A program made the position numbers and the translations under genes. From Tubiluchus corallicola (Eukaryota > Priapulida > Priapulimorpha > Priapulimorphida > Tubiluchidae), in the NCBI GenBank assembly GCA_030141605.1, contig JAQGDQ010000018.1, positions 1,090,501 through 1,154,500 of the forward strand: DNA of 64,000 bases, written 5' to 3'. A model generated the notes under the pieces. That model had not been told where the DNA came from and did not search any database. It saw only the letters and a list, made by a program, of their open reading frames with translations. This document shows, piece by piece, positions 41,001 to 52,813 of the stretch; the stretch's first letter is position 1; every line of letters starts with the position of its first letter.

Positions 41001-44000
41001 CATTTCGTAACAGTTTTGTGGAATTTTCGTGGTCGTAGATATGGGACAGCCGAAGTTTTTTGAAATGTCGGCAAAATTTTGAAAAATTGTCGTAAAGTTG
41101 TTGCAGCATTCTCAAAAGTGTTTCAAAGTAATTTGAAAGTTTGGCAAGATGAGTTTTGCGACTCCGGCGCATACTTTGAACATTCTTATTATACAATCAA
41201 TCCTAATAACATTATTTTAGGTCGAGTACTGACAGACAGATGTCGTTCTTTTTTATCTCTGCTTGATCGCTTAATTAATGTTTCAATAGTGAATAAATCT
41301 ACCTAATGGACGCAATCTGTGCGCTTAAATAAATGGGTATATAATTTGTAGCACCACCATGAGGGGCAGTATTATTAGTGAGTTTTCCCTGAAAAGGTGA
41401 CTCATCGTTGAAAAGATGTCTAGATGTGTTTGTATGCATTACTAAGTATAAGCAAAACTGGTATAAGTTATCGATTAAGCATCAAGTGTTCTTAGGATCA
41501 CGTCAGCTGGGAACGTTCGATTAGTCCTTCGTTCTTCTGTTTGCGTTTTCGGCCGAACTTTTGCCATTTCTATGCCAGGCAAAATCATTATTCCTGAAGC
41601 TGTTAAGTTCTGATTGTCGGCTTACGCAATACCAAACTACATGTACCTTAAAATGAAATCAATGCTGTAATGTACCTATGCATTCTATACATGTTGCAGT
41701 TGCCTGTTAGACTGTTGTAAACGGCGGCTATGCCTTCTGGACATAATGACACCGGCCTTTACATATTTTACAAACAGTTTATGAAATATAGTGACTGCAA
41801 GTGCTATTATTTTTTAGGCTGTCCTTGCAAGAGCCCTTTATGACAATATTGCTGAAACTCCTGATGAACTGGCTTTTAGAAAGGGTGACATTGTCACAGT
41901 TATTGAGCAAAATACTGGAGGGCTTGAAGGATGGTGGCTGTGCTCACTCCGTGGAAGGCAGGGTATTGCTCCTGGAAATCGCTTGCGGCGGCTAGCGTCA
42001 TGCAGTCAAGGAGTACCGGGAAGCCAGTCCCGCAAAAGTTGGAACACATCACAAAAGGCAAGTTTTGTTTTTGTATCATATACATTAATTGAATGTTGTC
42101 TCATTGTAGACTATAAGAAAATCTTGAATAGGTTCTGGAGGCGTTTTTTAAAGTGGGCACCATAGCCATTCTTATTAATTTGACTATGTTGAATCTGAAA
42201 AAAGCTGTTGCTAGCTTGGAAAATTAGCAGAAGTTCAAAAACGCAAAAAAATAATATTAAGAAGCAATTATGACATCTATTATGAAATTATGCCAGTCAT
42301 ATAATTATGACATGAAATTATGCCAATCGTGTAATTATAGTCTATAAAGCCATTTCACCTGAAGATATATTATGAAAACAAAAAGCAAATTATTGTTATC
42401 AATTCGAGCTTGTTGAATCTAAAAAACTGCCAGCCATAAAGTTCAATAAGCAAAAAAATGGCAGCTGTGTTCATTTTGCACCAGTTAATAGAAAAGGCTT
42501 TTCAAAATCGCTTAACTCAACTAAAATGTTTTATTGAACAAGAAACACGATAAAGTGTCCAAAAACAATTAAAACTGCGTCTGCAACAACTTCGACACTC
42601 ACAGCAATGAGGGAAATCAAATATGTGTGTAATTTCACATTGGCATTGCAATCTTTTTACAAGTGATTAATTTTGCAAGGGGATTTTGCATATATGAGTC
42701 CTACAATATGGCAGCTATTTTCAAGATGTCTGACAAAATGTCTGTCACATAATGTAAGCATGTAAAGACCATATCTCAACTGTTAGAATGGATAAGGTGA
42801 TGATTTTGGCATCTAAATGTAAGTTTTCAATGTCCGTGAAACTATATCTGAATGCTTAAAACACCCATGGCATCACCTTATTTAGAATTTCAAGATAATT
42901 CCAAATCATCATCTTATGTGCTGTAACAGCTAAGGTACGGCATTTAAGAACTAGCAACAGCTATCTTGTCAGCCACCTTGAAAATGGCAGCCATATTGAA
43001 TCATTTTTAATTGGTCCGTGTCCAGGATTAATCATCTTGTTCTAGCATTGTGCAAAGTTTCATTACTGTTAGGCGAAATGAACAAGTTTTTCATCATCCT
43101 GCCATACATTATTTAGGTCCAACTACTTCCTTAGATCCAACTTCCATGGAATAGATGTCACAATTGGTGCTTAATGTTAATTTTCTGGGAATTTCTTTTG
43201 ATTTATGTTGTTGAGCAAAAACTTGGTTGCCTTTTTTGTTTTTTGCATTTTTGACTCTTTTCTGCTAATTCTTCAAACAGGCAATGTTTTTTTGGATTCA
43301 GTGTAGTCAAACTCATAAGACTAGTTGTGCTGCTCACTTTTAGAGAAATGCCACCAGCAGGGGCATATTAACCAGTAGGCTAACTAGGCTATAGCCTAGG
43401 GTGCCAAAGTTTGAGGGGTGTCACATTTTAGAAATAATTATTATTCTCCTCGGAAAATGTGTATACATTCATATTACTTTCATATTCATGTGAAGGGCAC
43501 ATTTTATAACACACCACAGGCAGTTACTGTGCACAGCTTTTATGTAAGTGCTACATAACGAACAGGGGAAAGGTATTACACAACAAACAGTTGCGCAGCC
43601 TGCTTGACAGTAAGTGCTATGCAAATACATGTAATTAATAATGACAGGTAAAAACTAGCTAGGTTAATAGTATTTCAAATGCACCACAAGTAATTGTTTA
43701 ATCTCCCTATTACATAAACAACCATCAATCACAATAGAGATGGGCGGGACAGAACTATCAGCCCTGGCCTCCAGTGTTCCACTTTTCTGAAAATCCGTCT
43801 AGTCTATTACGTTTTGGAAATATTGAAAGTGTTACACAAGCTGTGTCTGATGTCTCACAAAAAATCATTTGTCTTTTAAGACAGACTACAGCTCTTTTAT
43901 ACTGCTCATATTATAATTTCAATCCCTGCAATTCTAAATATTTTGACAATATGCACTTTGTATCATTTGTAATACCTATGTGTAGTGTAATACTTAAGCA

Positions 44001-46090
44001 ATATATTTCCAGTTCTGTAACTTAGTGTATATTCTTTGCAGCTTACAAGTTGTTAACTTGTGTGGCTATTTAGGTTTTGCATTTTTATTACATACTTTAT
44101 ATAGGTACATATTAAAAATTATAATTTTGTCTTATATTCTTGTATTAAATTATGTCTTATATTCTTAATGATGTAGGTAGTGACACCACAGAGAGTAGGC
44201 GATGTTTACCTGTACGATGTACCACCTTTACGTGGACAAGACGATTATGATGTGCCTCGATCGCAGAACATTCCTGTTCCTGGATATGAAGAGTCGTATG
44301 ATGTTCCAATTTCTCGTATTGATAGCGTAGTGTCCACAGAAGATTATGATGTTCCGCCATCCGATCGATCAAGTGGGGTGTCCATGCTGAGTATGGATTC
44401 TCACAATGCTCTTTCCAGTAGTTTATCCAGTTTGACAAATACATCTATGTCAAACCCAGCCAGTACATGTGGTTCTAATAGATCCAGTGCAGAACTTTTA
44501 GATGTATATGATATTCCGCAAAGCAATCCTAGAAGAATTCCTGAAAAGACAAGCACACCAGTAAAACTGGAGAGGAGTATCTCTGATGAATTTGACGACA
44601 TTACTAAACATTTGAGTAGCATTCTGGTCAATGATACGTATGACATTCTGCCTCCTCAGCAGGTTGTGCCTCTTGTTGCAGACTTGTATGATGTACCACC
44701 TTCTAATAAGCCAGTCCTTGCCGCTAAAAGTACAGGCAGCAAAAAGTCTACAGTTGTTAGTGCCGACAGTGGAGAAGTTTATGATGTTCCTCCGCAAGTA
44801 ACAAAAGACGATCCCATCAATGTGAACTCTTTTAGTAACGACAGTAAAGTGTCATCTGCATCGTCATCGTCTGGTGAGGGAGCGATGAGGTTAAAAGGTA
44901 CTGAACTGCCAATAGACCTTGATGCAGCAATGGACCTGCTCGTTAAGCTCCAACAAGAGGTGCAAACATCCACAGCAAAACTGTTTGGATTTGTTCATTC
45001 CAACTGGAGGAGAAAAGACAAGCTGGAGTTAACTATATATGATATTAAAGTAGCTTGCACAAGAGTGGAGTCAGCTGTGTTTGATTTCTTAGAATTCGCC
45101 AAAGGAACAATTGCCAATGCCGTGAAGTGTTCCGATAAATCTTTAGTAGTGAAACTGGGCAAATGGTGCAAACCTATAGATGAACAATATGCGGCAATGC
45201 ACACAGCAATTCAGGCAATAGAATCCTTAAACTGGCAACCAGTGTTACTTTCTGCAGGTCAACCTAGTAGTGCAAGGTTAGAAGAGATTGTTGCTTGTTG
45301 TAGAAATCTACTAGAAGATGTTAGGCAGCTAGCCTCGGTTATTCTTGGAAATTCGCCTCTTCTTTTTAAGCGAGGTCCCAGCGGTTCTTCCACATTAAAG
45401 AACTCTTCACCGGTGAAGTCTGTTAAACAAGATTGTTCTTTAGTTTCAGATGACTCATATCGATCACGAAAACAAAGTATACAGGAAAGGCCTTTACCTG
45501 TACCACCTTCAGAAGCAAAAGCAACCCTGGCTGAGCCAGAAGATGATAATGACTACGTGAACGATGATGAAAGCTGGACACACGATTATGAACATGTGCA
45601 AACTGAGGAACATAACGCTGCTTTAATGTCTCCAACTTTGAGCAATAAAAAGACTAGACCAGTAGAAAGCCCAAAAAAATGTGCCAATGACAGCCAGGTA
45701 CTTAATTTTTATTGTTCACAAATAGATATTCATGTTACGAAATTAATGAATGCCATTGATGCTTTGCTTCTAAGTGTGGAAAACAATGAGCAACCAAAAT
45801 CATTTATAGCTCACAGCAAGTTCGTGGTGTTGAGTACGCATAAGCTTGTGAATATTGGTGACACTTTATACCGGCATTTATCTGACACAGTTCTGAAGAG
45901 TAGTATTATACATTGTACAAATATGTTATGTGATTATTTGAAAATAACCGTGACAACAACGAAAGTTGCAGCTCAGAATTTCCCACAAGTGAGTTCGTTA
46001 CAGGACATGGTGGATAGTGTTGTAGATATCTCGCGAGCTTCTAACAAGTTGCGAACACTGATAACCGAAACCACAAAATCAAAATCATAA
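34409..46090 (+). CDS. BCAR1: CAS-family adaptor (p130Cas/NEDD9-like)
   Basis: Docking scaffold of integrin, FAK and Src signalling at focal adhesions. Model: exon 34409-34426 (MVKTFK, donor GTACGT), exon 41818-42057, exon 44177-46090; all phase 0, 723 residues. The two large exons are certain, the first is inferred. An SH3 domain (about 8-63) has ALYDN, GWWLCSL and PGNR and is very close to NEDD9. VVTPQRVG opens a substrate region with seven YD(V/I)P sites and a YDIL, against about 15 in human BCAR1. A serine-rich stretch leads into a helical bundle (about 329-485), then RPLPVPP (near 524), a Src SH3-type site. The vertebrate Src SH2 site YDYVHL is represented by DYEHVQ (near 557). A FAT-like four-helix domain (about 595-723), with SKFVVLS.HKLV.IGDTL, ends the protein. 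The gene may be the single ancestor-like CAS gene, so the symbol is approximate. Confidence 0.93.
34691..34711. repeat. (TCTG)n microsatellite
   Basis: Five consecutive TCTG units in CAS intron 1. Confidence 0.85.
35058..35089. repeat. (ATA)n microsatellite
   Basis: About ten perfect ATA/TAA triplets in the first CAS intron. Confidence 0.92.
35394..35429. repeat. Interstitial telomere-like repeat
   Basis: Two perfect TTAGGGTTAG blocks with degenerate units between and after them. TTAGGG is the usual animal telomere unit. The tract is too short to be a telomere. Confidence 0.6.
37621..37807. mobile_element. Short foldback element with (AT)n core
   Basis: A 187-bp imperfect palindrome in CAS intron 1. 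The ends read GGTGACGTTTTTATATACTT and, inverted, GGCGACGTTTTTATATATATACTT. Both arms go on through CTTCAGCCGACAG and TTTAAATGC.GTAGTAA. The centre is an AT-dinucleotide run. The left arm contains a perfect nested hairpin GGAGGGC-GTAT-GCCCTCC (37650-37667) that the right arm lacks. No target duplication was seen. Confidence 0.85.
38880..38990. repeat. TCCCGATCCCGAC-type repeat fragment
   Basis: CTAGGGGTGATCCCGATCCCGACTCCCG resembles the terminus of a decayed DNA element of the same general type as the ATTCGG repeat at 13.8 kb. It directly abuts the reverse transcriptase relic on its right. Confidence 0.4.
38991..39320 (-). mobile_element. Non-LTR reverse transcriptase relic, minus strand
   Basis: On the minus strand GISQGSILSLLLFLIFTNDI is followed by MRLFANDTI. 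These are the equivalents of G.PQGS.LGPLLF...INDI and of the catalytic FADDT, here mutated to FANDT. An in-frame stop lies just upstream. This is a dead fragment in CAS intron 1, of a clade resembling CR1/Jockey. Confidence 0.8.
39321..41817. other. CAS intron 1, right part
   Basis: No exon recognised. The 124-codon minus frame at 40822-41196 and the plus frame at 41079-41306 overlap each other and match no family I know. The acceptor TTTTTTAG ends the intron at 41817. Confidence 0.5.
42058..44176 (+). other. GC-AG intron in the CAS gene
   Basis: The donor is AAG/GCAAGT after position 42057: a GC dinucleotide in an otherwise consensus context, the usual form of U2-type GC-AG introns. The acceptor is ATGTAG at 44176. 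The model keeps the frame (phase 0) and joins the SH3 exon to VVTPQRVG, which aligns with the same point in NEDD9. A GT donor does not occur at this junction. Confidence 0.85.
42171..43319. mobile_element. Large foldback element inside the CAS intron
   Basis: The ends (TTTGACTATGTTGAATCTG at about 42180 and its inverted partner at about 43310) and several inner blocks, including ATTAGCAGAA and TTATGACATCTATT, recur in inverted order. A further inverted pair lies inside (about 42703-42735 with 42967-43000, around ATGGCAGC.AT.TTCAAG). So about 1.15 kb forms a multi-step imperfect palindrome. No open frame of note. I infer a foldback-type DNA element. Confidence 0.75.
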
Positions 46091-46128
46091 TTGTGCATAG
46101 TTGAAATTTTATTGTTATAATATTATAT

Positions 46129-46185
46129 CCACAAAGCAAACAATCCTACACAAAAACGAATACATATTATATTCTTGCTTTGTGG
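46129..46185 (+). other. Hairpin in the CAS 3' UTR
   Basis: CCACAAAGCAA (46129-46139) and TTGCTTTGTGG (46175-46185) form a perfect 11-bp stem with a 35-nt loop, 40 nt after the CAS stop codon. Function unknown. Confidence 0.5.
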
Positions 46186-46683
46186 TTATAATTGTTATTC
46201 TAGTTAGTTGTTATTAAAATATAGATTGTTGTCTGAAAGCTGTATAATTTGCATAATTCTGCTTTATAAGTGCATATTTTATTGTAAATGTGTTGTTGGA
46301 AGAATGGTTGCTGTTCACAATTTTTCTTTTCTGTCCTGTTTGTTTTTTAATTTGAAACTTAGATACTGTTTACTTTTTTCATGTATTTATAAAATTTTAT
46401 ATGTTAGTGTTTAATTGATTGTGAATGAGGAATACTTATTGTGTCACAATTATGTTTTAAAGTGAATTCTGGTGTTTTGTGACATTTTTGTTTGCCTTTA
46501 TGTATTTTTGTTTTTGGACAAGTTTTGTACTATGCTCAAAACTAACATTGTACAATTAGCCAATTACATTTTTCTTATTAGTATGCATTTAGAAGTGCTC
46601 TGTTTCAGCAGCAAGCTCCAAATCCTAGTTCTTTCGAAATTTAAAATGGTGTATGCATTTATAATGCATGGAAACAGTAAATT

Positions 46684-46689
46684 AATAAA
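46684..46689 (+). terminator. Possible CAS poly(A) signal
   Basis: AATAAA about 600 nt after the CAS stop. Further AATAAA hexamers follow at 46925-46930 and 47270-47275, so the used site is uncertain. Confidence 0.4.
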
Positions 46690-49356
46690 GGAACCAATTT
46701 ATCCCTGCTGCAATTACAAATTTTCCAAGAACTTTTATTTGTTTCTTATTTGACTCAGGTCACAAGTGAATTTTATGTATTACACAACTGTAACTCACAT
46801 GTGAGATGTTGTTGTATACTCTATCTTATTTTCTCAGATGAACATGATATGGTAATCTTTGTTGCCATTCATTGTACATTTCTTCACCTGTAAGCAATTA
46901 ACAGTAAGGGAAGAAAACTGGTTAAATAAAGTAAAATTTCAGTGGAAACTACATGTTGTTTACAGTTACAGTTCCAGCTATTATGTGATTACTAATTTAT
47001 ATAAACGTTTGTGAAGTGTCACTTTTATTGTGATTTTTAAGTTAACTTTTTAATTTTATTAAATTATCTGTTTTTCTATTTGTCTAAATGAATTGAAAAT
47101 GTGGAAGAATTGTGTTTCATTTTTCTTGTGCTTTATTATTTACGTCTTAATATAGTTAATGGTTGGGACCAAAATCAATTTGACTTGAAGTTCAAGGCAG
47201 GATTACTGCCTTCATTTGGAATTTAATTGTGTTTTAAAATGTTTACCATACAATTAGTAAAAACTTGCAAATAAAATCCCATTTCCATTTGATGCAAAAT
47301 TAAAATTAGTTTTTTGTTGCTTTCTCACTTGAAGTATGTACATTGTACCACAAATGTTAATGTAGGAAAAATTCACGGTGACTAGAATTTGAACAATGAA
47401 TAAAAAAATTGCACAGTAAGAAAATAGAAAAGATATAATTAGAGTGCTTTGCATTATCTTCAGGTAGAAAGGAAAAAGAAAAGTACAAAAAGTGACCAAA
47501 TACCAGTTTTTAAGATTTGACAATTTACAACACGATTACTACTAATTAAGCACAGAAAATGTCACAACAGAAAAAAAATAAAACATCTATAGTAACACAG
47601 CCGAAGACATCAGGTTGTGTAACAGAGTTATTAAAATTTCTGATTAATATGCAAAGTAGAGGCATTTCGTCAGCCTGCCATGAAAATTAACAATAACAGA
47701 ATGGCACAAAACAAGAAAAGCTGTGAAACAAATAGTAAATAAACAATGACACATAAAAATAAAAAGTTATTCAAGTAAGTAAAAGTATTGCACAATTATT
47801 CTGTATTTAAGGAAAGGAAAAAATTGTTCATTTCGAAAGGCGTGAGTTCTGAACTCGGAGTTACCACTGTCAAAATCAAACAGTGAGCAGTCGAAGGCAG
47901 GTGTAAATGCATCTAAATTACAATTCAAGCATAGCCACCTCCAAATTGAATCAGAGCCTCTTTATTTATTCTGAATTCAAACCAAGTTCAAAATCTCTGT
48001 AGTCCTAACTAAAACTGTTTTAATTGAATAACCGATTTCCAGCAAGAAGAAACAAAATCTAATCCCAAATTCCAACCACAGAAAAGTTTATAAGGTGCTT
48101 TGACAAAGCTATAAATCTTTGTTCATAGTACTTAACACCACATATCTCTGGTATTATACTGCACAAAAAATGCACCAGTCTAACAAACATAATACTCTGT
48201 AACTAGTGAATTAGTGAAAATTTGACAGGGTCAAAAGTCATGCAGGTAATTAATGATAAAATTACTGAAAATTAGTAATATTTTCGACAGTGGTATAGAA
48301 GTTACAGCGCTTGAGTTTGCCATCCCCATTGAACAATACAGCGTAATGACATCCTTGTGATTTTAGATTTGTAAAATTTAGCAGTGTTGCATTGTAACTG
48401 CACAGATAAAGGTCTACTGAAAGAATTTATTTGTGAAGAAATAAATTCTCCTTACATGCTTCAATAGCTATCTATGATAGGCCCACTGAATCAATCTTTT
48501 CAGTGCACAAACTTTCTCGATAAAAGTGCCACTCAGAGTAGACTGCCTTTCCCCCCCTTCCCATTAACTATGCCACTGTTTATAGACTTGCAAAAGCAAA
48601 TTCTAGATAAAATTTGATAACATAATATATAATTTTAGCTTCACCTCTCAACAAATAAATGTACAAAATAAAATTTTTTGTTTATAAAATCTAGTAGCAT
48701 GCATCTTGACCAAACAATATGACTACACTCGAAAATCTGAAGTAGTGAGTTTAGCTGAAATTTCCCAAACTTGAAGACAACATTGAAATAATTTTTCATT
48801 TGGTTGTTAATGAAGCAAAAGGAAAAGTAACAGGCATATAAGACATATAATGTGACAGTTTTGGCAAAAAAATTTTTAAATCATGAAAATCAATGTAGGC
48901 CTGATGGAACTGAAACTTGGCAGTTTATGTGACTCAGAACAGATATCCTACATTCCCTGTCAAATCCTAGAAAGTTATGGTTCTGCTCCAACTGTGGTCC
49001 GAAAGTGGCTAAGGCACTATTGTTGAATAAGTGTCTTTCAGAGGATTGATATTGACCAAGGTTCTGGTCTTGCCATAACCATCTAGATTAAGTAAGCTTG
49101 CCTGCTGAGCCTGCCTTTTAGAAGTTAAAAATACTCTACATTATAACTTGAAAGTAAAATAGAAATTTTTACATAACATCAGAAGCACAATTTAAATGTT
49201 TTCAAATACAACCCTGAAAACGAATCCATTGTTAATTTCCTGTTACTCTGCACTAATGTTAGAACTGGAACATTCTCTGCACTACCTGCTGACAATGGTG
49301 ACAGTTCAATTATTAATTTATCTATTTTTTTCCACGGCAAATGAGTTCAAATGACT
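46690..49356. other. Convergent interval between CAS and SMIM13
   Basis: AT-rich. It should contain the remaining 3' UTRs of both genes. Minus-strand AATAAA hexamers occur in it, but none can be assigned. No further exon recognised. Confidence 0.5.
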
Positions 49357-52300
49357 TTAATCATCATCTAAACGAGACCGATGTGGTCGTATTCGAGACT
49401 GAGATTTGCTCTTTTCTTTTGGTTCTTGACTTGTTCCCAACAACTCTCTGACAAAGCTAAACCGTGAGAGCACTAGTTTCCATACTATCCACCAACCTGT
49501 GAAAAAACAAATTTTAAAGCATCATATGCAACTAATTACCCGCTGGTTAAGTTAGGCTCTAAACTAATTACAAAAGTGCTGAATAAGTTCGGATTGAATT
49601 AGGAATATATAATGCATTCCTTGTCGACAGATGTCACCACATTGCACCTAATGTGCTATTGCTTAAAGCAGACTCTGATCCTATGAAACAGAACACACTT
49701 TCGGTTGCTCTGTGTAGCAAACAAAAAACAAACTCTTCAGTTTCTCACATAAGCAATAATTATTTATTTTATTTTAGCAGAAAAAAGTGATACAATGAGA
49801 GCAGCAATAATAAAATTTAACAGCACTTTAGTATCAAAAACAAAAGTAATTATGTTGATATTAAATTTTATTGGGTTTATAACAGAAAAACTGCTTGGAT
49901 AGCAAAGAAACAACATTATAAGTCCTGAAGGATCTGGTTTATTACAGTAAACTCTGTGTTAATTCAGAAGGCTAGGAACCAAAGAAACTGTCGGAGTTGC
50001 ATGATAAACCAAGTTTAGCAAAGATGCATTTTTGTGCATTAATTTCTCTGTGGATGCATTGTGTGCTTGTGTGTAGCTATTTATTGGAGCCTGCTTCATG
50101 GCCAAATGTTACTTAGTTTGCATTAAAGTGGTTAATTGTTGGTTGACTCCATTTGTTTTGAATAATCTATTTAGAAAATGCCTAGCACTAATGGCAGTTT
50201 TACACTCATTGCACTGCAGCTCTAGTTGGAACCGCTGATTTTTCATAATGAAACAGTCAGCATTGAAATTTGATTTGGAAGGTTTGCACATTCGCATGCA
50301 TACATAAAAACACTGCCTGCATTTATTCTGTTAGGGCTAGGGCCTACTGAAACTGACAGTGGAAGTTCGAGCAGGAGCAATAATATTGCAGTCACTCAAA
50401 ATTTTCCATTTTATAAAAAGGAAGAAGCAGTGAATTACTGGTACACAAATTCCACAGGAAACAATGAAACTTACACGTGTCACATACATAAATATGCTGC
50501 AGTGTTTATTCATTAGGTTTTCAATTATTTTACGCCCCAACTAGGTACTGACAAGAGTAAAGGGTGAGTTCATTGTATTGACAATGTTTCTGCATGTCCG
50601 AGATATGCAGAGCAAATACAATGGATTTTGGGTAAATTATTCTTCTAAAATATACCGAATTCAGCAATATTCAAGTTTAAGCAGTGAATACATGTATGCA
50701 CAAACAAATCCATTCTACCACTGTCTTAGATATTCCAAATTTCACAACTGAATTATGCAGAGTCTACTGTACTTGTTTCCAGCAAACAGTCTTTTTTAGA
50801 CTATCCTCTATCCTACCTTTTTGCACAAAATAATTTATCCATCTGTTGTGCCAGACAACATAAAAGTGGGAGTGTAAACAGACATGCACAGAGCTTGAGA
50901 AAGCTTTGAGTTTAGTAAGTTTTGAAACTTCTGGTATTATTAAAACTTTCTAGGGTAATGAAACTTTCTACATAGCCAACTACTGTAACAGTGATCGAAT
51001 TCTGTTGAATTCTGTTCAAGGCGCTGCTTAATACTCAATTTGGGATGGATGTCTTTTGACCCAATTAACCGACTGATCAATTAACTGACGGCTGTAGCAT
51101 ATCACTACTGTAGAAGGTGGGTGACAGATTCAAAGCATAACTGCCATGCTAGCATATTAGCGCATGATAAACAAACACACTTACAATCAAAGGTGTACTT
51201 AATATGACTGTTTCTACGCACATTATAGTGAACAAAAGTGACAAAGATTACACAAAGACTGTAAAAGCTCTTTGGTCACACACAAGTGTTTTACTTTAAG
51301 TACATGAAGGAAAAATATTGAGTCAATTATGTGGAGTTATTTGAGTCAACTGCCGACTCATATGAATACAAGCTGCCTGTATCAGACGTTTTTGAGTCGA
51401 TTAAGTGACTGAGTCTATTAACAGTGAGTATGACAAATGATGCCTACTATATTATACTGAAATTAGGGAGGCACTTTAGCAATTTTATTACAACAAGCAG
51501 CTCATTTATTACAAATTCGGCACCGTGGCACCATTGACACAGTTCACGACATGGTGCGCAGACAAAAAAGCCATACGTTAATGGCATCACGATCTAGTTT
51601 GAGACATAGGTGTGTCGCAATCTATTAAAATAATTATACTGGTTATATCAGTGTTTCCAACTCAGTGGGCCACATGGGACTTTTCAGGTGGGCCATACAT
51701 CCTAATAAAAGAAATTATGTTTTTCTTTTTTACCCTTTCAGTGCATTAGAAAAAGATTCTGTCAAAAAGTGGAAAATGACATGAGAAACGATTACTATAT
51801 AATGAGGCCTTCAGTTTAGTAGAATTTTTACTCCTCGTGCTTTATTTAACACTTATATAAAAACCAGGACAGCAGCATTCATATTTCCCAAAAGCCAGGC
51901 ATCAGGTAGTGGGTCTTGACGTTTTCTTCGAAAATCTTCTTGGGCCATGAAAAAAGTTTGAACCACAGAGCTTTGCTGAACTTAAGCAAACCAAGCTTTC
52001 ATAAAATTCCCATTGTATTAACAAAACCAATTATGAAAATTCAACCATGTGAAGTGTAGACAGCTTAGTAATTGATAAATGATTGATGTTAATCGGAGAA
52101 GGCGTCTATAGCGTGTCAAATGTGCAATGCAGATGTGATATTGAAGTAACAGAATGTGTATGTTAAACTACAGGCTTTCCTCATAAGATAACCTGTGGTC
52201 TGTTGGCTAGATATGCAAATTTAGGCTCAGTTTGAACTCCTTCTTTGCGTTAAGCCTGAGGTCGAAAGCTATTATTGTGGGTTTGTATTACTATTATTAA

Positions 52301-52489
52301 TTTTTTCATAACCGCCTAAGTAAGCCTAGTAGTATACAAGCAGCATTACACAAGTGTCAACATACAAATTAATTAGCAATACGTAAGCTCTTATTTGAGG
52401 TTTTTACCTAAAACGACAAGAAATAAAACAGAGAACAGGGATAAGCAAAACGTAGCAAAAGCGACAATAACTTCTGTAACATCCACCAT
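49357..52489 (-). CDS. SMIM13: Small integral membrane protein 13
   Basis: A 73-residue single-pass membrane protein of unknown biochemical role. Exons 52489-52408 and 49496-49357, joined in phase 1 by a GT-AG intron. The N-terminus starts MVDVTE, then one hydrophobic segment covers about residues 8-30. Next come GWWIVWKLVLSRFSFVRELLG, which I shorten to its key pattern GW..VW.L.LS.F.F.REL.G, the SMIM13 signature, and a basic, serine-rich tail ending in LDDD. The human protein is about 90 residues, so this one has a shorter tail. An AG preceded by a pyrimidine-rich tract lies directly before the ATG (TTCCCTAG/ATG), so a 5' UTR intron or a spliced leader is possible. The gene converges on CAS. 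Confidence 0.9.
51649..51968. mobile_element. Possible hAT-like non-autonomous element
   Basis: In the SMIM13 intron. The left end CAGTGTTTCCAACTCAGTGGGCC and the inverted right end CTGTGGTTCAAACTTTTTTC resemble the CAGTGGTTCTCAAACTTTTT ends of hAT MITEs. No 8-bp target duplication could be found, so the call is tentative. Confidence 0.45.
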
Positions 52490-52813
52490 CTAGGGAATTA
52501 AAGTAATTTTTACATAAAATACAAAAATCATATTTCTTCATCAAAAATAAGTTACAACAATAACAATGGTAGCTGCCCAGTATGAAGTGCCAGTCGCTGA
52601 CATGTAAAGCTTATTATGGTCAGTATCGCACTAGAAAATACAACACTATTCAATACTGTTTATTATTCATGGGCAGCGCCATTACAATAGGATTGCGTAT
52701 ATAATAATATTCGGCTTTTCTTTCGGCAAATAAATTTAGATTCAGTTTGCATTTATTGATACGCAAGGCCGGAAGAAAATAAGACGATAAGTAACGAGAA
52801 AAAATCAATAATA

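Noticed and set aside
40822-41196. 124-codon minus-strand open frame in CAS intron 1
   Set aside because: No domain, no splice context I can support, and a competing open frame on the other strand.
44157-45635. Minus-strand open frames opposite the large CAS exon
   Set aside because: Shadows of the CAS coding sequence.
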